A stretch of 64,000 bases of DNA, taken from the NCBI GenBank assembly GCA_020543525.1, contig JAHYIO010000003.1:1674001-1738000 (forward strand), in the 5' to 3' direction. Under the pieces are notes generated by a model that was not told where the DNA came from, made no database searches, and worked only from the letters and a program-made list of their open reading frames with translations. Within the stretch, counting starts at the first letter, position 1. Each line of letters opens with the position of its first letter. Shown here piece by piece: positions 59,128-64,000 of the stretch. This DNA is from Coriolopsis trogii. Its lineage: Eukaryota > Basidiomycota > Agaricomycetes > Polyporales > Polyporaceae. Both the position numbers and the translations under genes were made by a program.

Positions 59128-62100
59128 CATTGGCGTTTCCGTGCGATACGTACGGGTGTGTGGTGAACGTGTATACGCTCTGTCTAACCGTTGTCGCTTG
59201 CTGCTCGTACCACGGTCTAATAGTCTGTTGTAAATATACTCGCCTCTCTGACACCAAGACATCGAGAGACGATGGCCAGGATACTAAGATTAAAGATACA
59301 ACGATGGCCACCGCAGCAGGCCACATGCGCCACATACGGGACGGAACGCGTTGGACGGTCGGGCGCGCAAACCCCGTGCGTCTGTTGTGTGACCACACAG
59401 ACCGCGCGGCGTGAGGAACGAGGAACGATCGACGGCGCCGTCTCTGCCCCTGAGTTGCCTGAGCAAACCCTCTCGTCCCACGCGCTCGCTGCATTGACCA
59501 CTGGACGGTCTTCTTGGGCCTGCGGTCGCGGACGCGGCCAATGAGGCTCCAGAGACGAAACTCAGCGAAGGTTCGCTTTGCGCTGATAGGATGGACGCGG
59601 GAAGGCGCGGGCTGGTGCGCAGTACCCCTGCTGAGGTCCAAGCAGGGAACTCGAACCCGCCCGAGCGTGTTTCCCTGTTTCCCTGTCTTTCCGTCTTTCT
59701 CTTTGCGACCCGTGAGTGCCGTCAGAAGTTCGGCGTGTGGAGGTCGAGTGCGTTCGATCGGAGGTGGCCCTGTTGCGATTGGCTGGACCGCCGCATGTCT
59801 GTACTAGTACATATACAGGACAGGGCAGGCTGTGTGTGCAGTGTGCACAAGGGACGTCGACGAGCTACTGCCGCTTCGTTTCTTGCTCTTGTTTTTTTTT
59901 TTCCACGCGTGGGTTCTTCCCGGTGGATTATGGCATCTGCACGCGGGCGGCGATCGTAGGGGTAGCAAGGGTCCTCGCTCGACTCGCCCCCAAGTACTGG
60001 AGTATACTCGTACGTATATTTCGAGAACGTCCTTCGGTCGATGGTAGCGCTCGGAGCGCGCCCGTTCGATTTTCTGTCATATGGCTGCGTTCACAACTTG
60101 CAAAGGCGTGCCCCTTGGCCCTTATCGAGCCGCCTTGGGCGATCGAGTGGCGGTCTGGTGGGAGGATTCGGATTTTTTGCACGAACGGGCCTTGATGTAC
60201 TGTTGGGTGATGTCACAGCCGTCGTCTTGTCGTGTAGACGTATGTGTTTGTGGTTTCGACACGCGTGCGCTGGGACCAGGAGCACGGTGGACCTCAGCGC
60301 TCACTTGTCCGCCGTCAAGTGGTCAGTGGTCGTGGTCAGAGCGCGACGGGGTCTCGTGTGAGTAGATGGTGATACGGAACCGGCTACACCAGCTGGGCGC
60401 GCCCAGTGCTGCCGTACGTACTCGGGCTATAGCGAGGTTGACGTACGTACACAAGTTGTGTAGACAGACGAAGTTTCTTTCGCTGTGCGCGTCGGGGCCC
60501 CGAGGGAAAGGTGACTATGGTCGCACATGCGCATGGACAGTTCGGTCGGCCTCGCGTGCAAACGCCTCGTACGTACGTACCGTAACGCAGCGAAGCGCAG
60601 CGACCGGGGCGCAGAACCCCACATGGCGATGGCGCGGAGTTGTGTCATTTGGCGTGAGGTTCGGTCGCCTCCCGGCGTCCTTGTGCACTTTTTTACTCCA
60701 GGCCTGTCGAAGAGTCGCAGCCTAGAATGGGAGTGGAGCGCTCTCCGCCCGAAGAACACGAAGATCCTGTCCATACTGTTGACTATCATGTGTTTCCTGC
60801 CATTGGGCGGGCTCGCACCTGAGCCTGAGAGAGAGGCGAGGGCATGACGGGGAACCTGCGGCCTGAGGGTTGTGGCACGAATGACGCAGACGGCGTGCGT
60901 ACGGACAAAGTATCGCCAGTGAATATGAGTAGTAGACCGAGGCTGAGCGCAATATGTGTCTGCCCAGCGAGCCTCGAGCCAGTCCGATCGAAGCGTGCGA
61001 CCGGAAGGCGTGCGGGCCTCTCCCACGCGCGCGCGTGCATTCAGACTTCAGGCCAGGGACGGGGTGAACGGGAAGGGAGAAGGAAGAGACAGAGATGGGG
61101 TGGAAGAAGAGAGGAGAAGAGAGTGGAGATGGCGCGAGCTCGAGGGGAGAGGAAAGGAGCCGCCGCGCGATCGATAATGAACCTGACGGGATGGAGGCCG
61201 GACTTGGCGACTCGCGAGGGACCTCCGGAGAGGAACCCGTGATGCATGCCCCAGCCCCACCACTCGAGCACTCACGGTGCGGGTGGTGTGGGCTCGGTGT
61301 GGGAGAGCTCGACGCGGAGATGTTTGTATGGGACGGAGGTGGCCATGGGCTCGGACGGTGCCTTGGAAGGGCCTCCTTGGTGTGCGGCGGGTGCGGTGCG
61401 AGGGGGCCATGACATGATGGCACCGGCAACCTTCGGCTGTCAGCACGGTCGATATCCGCGTGCTTCTCTGTGTTTGCTTTTCAAATTCTGGCAGGTCGTG
61501 GATAGAGCACCGTACTGTCTCCGCGGGTCCCAGAGGGTCTGTTCGTCATCGGAGCGTAACGAGTATGGAAAGTGAGGAGAGCGGGTCGGGGTGAAAGAGA
61601 GAAGAAGAAGCCTTGTGCTTACGAGGTACGTCTGCGTGTGCGTCTGTCAGAGAGGACTTCGGATGTATGACCTTCCGCTGCAGCCCACGCATATGTACGT
61701 ACAGTACACGAACGATGGATTGACTCCGGGTCTGGCATCTCACACGGGCGGGCTTGGTGCAGGGATGCAATGCACCCCCGATGCGGCCGGGGTGCGTCAA
61801 TGGTGACGGCAGTCTCAGCCAAGACCGTGCGAGGTGTACAAATCATCATATTCCGGTGTGGGCACCGCGTCTAGAAATAAAAACTTCCGTGTATACGCGA
61901 TCGATCGAGCAGCGAGCTCTGCAGCCGTCGTAGCTGCGCAAGCTCTAGCTTGACGCTTGCAAAGACTCGAGACTCGAAGGTGCAACGAACGCAGCCTCTG
62001 CTGGTGACAATGAAGTGTGAATGACATCAGCTGCTCGCAAAGGCGGTAAGAATGCCTCGCGAACCAAGAAGGGAAATCCCGTCTGAATTCGCGGACGGAA

Positions 62101-63625
62101 TGATCGTCATATAGACTTGACCAGGGCCGTTCGGGGGCAATAGATCAGTGGGAGGCGCAAGATCTGAGAACCGTGGGCAGGCTTCGGCTCGAGGAAGCAC
62201 GTGGGTGGTGCTTCCAGGCTTTAGAACGACAAAGGAGGACGCGATTACACGGTGTATTGGTCGTTCAAGTGCTTGAGAGCGCGTACATGACGCTCCTTAC
62301 GACATGACGGCGTGGAGGCCGGGAGAACACTGGGCCGACGTTCGTTAGTTCTGCCTCAGGCGCAAAGGGGTAACGAATGACCACGGCCACGCGGGGACAT
62401 GCACGACAAGCTCGGAGAGCGTCCAGAGGGTCGCTAAGCAGGGTATACTGTCTACGCACCTGGTGACACAGCACGGAAAGCGGAGGACGGATTGCGGAGG
62501 ACGGAACGGATGCCTTGGACCGTGGGGAACGGATCGACATGCTTGCAAGTCTGTAAGGGCGCATCGATAGGTCTTGCGGTCCGAAATCCATGGCACTCAC
62601 CAGTCAGGCGGAGCCTTTGACGAGATCCTTGGACGGTTGGTTGGGAATTTCAGGGCCGGCGTATCGGGAAGCATGACCACTGGGTCGTGTTCGATGGAAG
62701 AGACGATAGATAGGCGGCCTTGTTCTCAGCGGAAGGCGAGAGGGAGCCGCGGAGACCTCATGGGCATGGAGGGGGACGGTCAGGATGCCGGAGGGTGTGG
62801 CCTCGGAAGGAATGGCGAGGGGTGGTTGCGAACGGGGCTATTGACGTGTAAGAGGACTACGTTCGGGCCGGGTGGAGGTTGCGCCCAGGCAGGTAGCGCG
62901 ACTCGCGAGTGGGCGAGTAAGGTTCTGGGAAGGAGAGGAGCTTAAGTGAGCAGATGACTGAATCAAGGAGGAGGATGCGACGGGCAAAGTGGCGGGGAAT
63001 GTCGCAACCGCTGTGCAAGTAAATCATTGGGAGCTGGCGACGCTCCCGCGACCGGAGGCCGAGTAAGACTTGACGACCAAGGGGCGTCAGGTCTATGCCG
63101 TCTGTTTGGGACTAGGACTAGTACATTGTGGGGCATGGCGGGGATGGCGCCAGCGGCAGTCACCACGAGGCGCGTCTGAAACTGGCTCGGCGAGTGCTTC
63201 AGCAAGGGTGGGGACGAAGACGGCTGTTTGACCCTGACGGCCTCGAGGTAGCAGAACTGCAAGTAGTCGTAGAGGACGGGTCCGGGACAGAGGCAGGATC
63301 TATGCGGCCGCGAGCTGAGGACGCGTGGACGGGAGCTCATAATTTGGGTAACAACATGGTTTGCAGCCGGAACGGGGAGGAGGAGAGAACGGCGTGGTTT
63401 GCGGACGAGGTTTGGAGCAGGAGAGATGGTGGACGGATGGAGATGTCGGAGAGGAATAGGGAGGAGGAGAGGGTGGCCGGGGTCCGTGAGGGGCGGCAAG
63501 TTGCGGAGGGGCGGCTGTGATGTTCAGATGGAAGGTGAGGCTGGCGCTGTGGGCGGGGACGAAGGACGACATATCGCGCGTACTTGCTCTGCCGTCCCCT
63601 TGGCCTGGCCCTCCTCACCCAATCG
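59128..63625. other. 4.5-kb gene-poor GC-rich stretch
   Basis: No gene is supported over 4.5 kb, the longest such gap in a window where genes otherwise lie 0.2-1.7 kb apart. It has CG-rich runs (around 61020-61040), an 11-T run near 59892, repeated GTACGTAC palindromes (60415-60450, 60570-60580) and purine-rich tracts (61060-61130, 63370-63470). Open frames of up to 235 codons occur but are Pro/Ser/Arg-rich on every frame, as chance frames are in GC-rich DNA. It could be a large upstream regulatory region or long leader of the gene starting at 63626, or a non-coding transcript. Confidence 0.5.
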
Positions 63626-64000
63626 ATGTCTGACTCTCGTTCGAATTCCACAGCCACCGTACAAACACATCCCTATCGTCCCCCGCCGTAAAAACCCTCC
63701 ATCGGTCCGCTTCCTGCCCCTGTGCTCCCACCACTTCGTCCACCGCGCCCTGCCAGCTGCCCTCTTGCACGTCAGCCACCGCGAGCCACCCGGCCTGCCA
63801 GCCAGCCGCACCCCAGCCAGCCCCAGTCGCCGTCAGCCCCGCTCGTCCGCGAGCGCAAAACCCCCGTCGGCTCGTGGCTGGACCTACATCCACCCCCGAT
63901 CGCAATCGAGGAGAAGATTGATCAGCGAACGGACGAAGACGAGGCCAGGGCGTCGCGCGTTGCACTGCAGGCCACCCAATCCCATCTCTCCCACTCTACT
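63626..64000 (+). CDS. Probable 5' end of a gene leaving the right edge
   Basis: An ATG opens a short frame, MSDSRSNSTATVQTHPYRPP, ending at a GT donor before the in-frame TAA (63690). A frame open to the window edge then reads VRERKTPVGSWLDLHPPPIA followed by IEEKIDQRTDEDEARASRVA. This last stretch has the charged, low-proline character of real coding sequence, unlike the neighbouring frames. Acceptors in the CAG-rich tract (63750-63800) could join the two in phase. The family is not recognised, and the gene is cut by the window. Confidence 0.35.

Noticed and set aside
60722..61429. A 235-codon open frame on the minus strand in the gene-poor block
   Set aside because: Pro/Ser/Arg-rich throughout, overlapped by equally long frames on the other strand, with no domain or splice context. 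GC-rich DNA has few stops by chance.
62963..63499. Overlapping frames of 178 codons (-) and 130 codons (+, 63128-63520)
   Set aside because: Mutually antisense, low-complexity and unsupported by any family pattern.

Overview
The window is nuclear DNA of a filamentous basidiomycete, most likely a mushroom-forming agaricomycete. The genes are compact and broken by many short introns of about 50-60 bp with GT..AG borders. Intergenic gaps are short, and the proteins read as fungal housekeeping families. Exon borders below were read by eye from splice signals and protein-family continuity; the genus cannot be fixed from this.

Layout, left to right: OTU1 deubiquitinase (-), SAM37/metaxin (-), TAF7 (+), GAA1 (-), the large FKS1 beta-1,3-glucan synthase (-) and a PTC7-like mitochondrial PP2C phosphatase (-). 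Then come a tandem pair of 2-oxoglutarate/Fe(II) dioxygenases (+,+), an unrecognised gene (+), Ran GTPase GSP1 (-) and a DHA2-type MFS exporter (+). An accessory block at 28.9-34.4 kb holds one unrecognised multi-exon gene. The upstream region and first-exon start of that gene occur a second time, just beyond its stop codon, attached to a truncated copy: the remains of a head-to-tail tandem duplication. After this come GID4 (+), a Yck-type casein kinase 1 (+), a very large JmjC protein (-), a secreted expansin-like protein (-), a Zip3/RNF212-like RING protein (+), a LEA-2-like membrane protein (+), a DUF726 hydrolase (-) and the i-AAA protease YME1 (+). The last 4.9 kb is GC-rich and almost empty, with the probable 5' end of a gene leaving the right edge.

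The genes do not form one pathway. Loose themes are mitochondrial biogenesis and quality control (SAM37, PTC7, YME1), cell wall and surface (GAA1, FKS1, expansin-like protein, Yck-type kinase), ubiquitin control (OTU1, GID4) and chromatin or transcription (TAF7, JmjC). No CRISPR array, rRNA, convincing tRNA or intact transposon was seen. The points most worth a second look are the duplicated unit with its uncharacterised gene, the divergent drug hot-spot sequences of FKS1, the Cys-pair extension and interrupted barrel of GID4, the long JmjC protein and the divergent dioxygenase pair.
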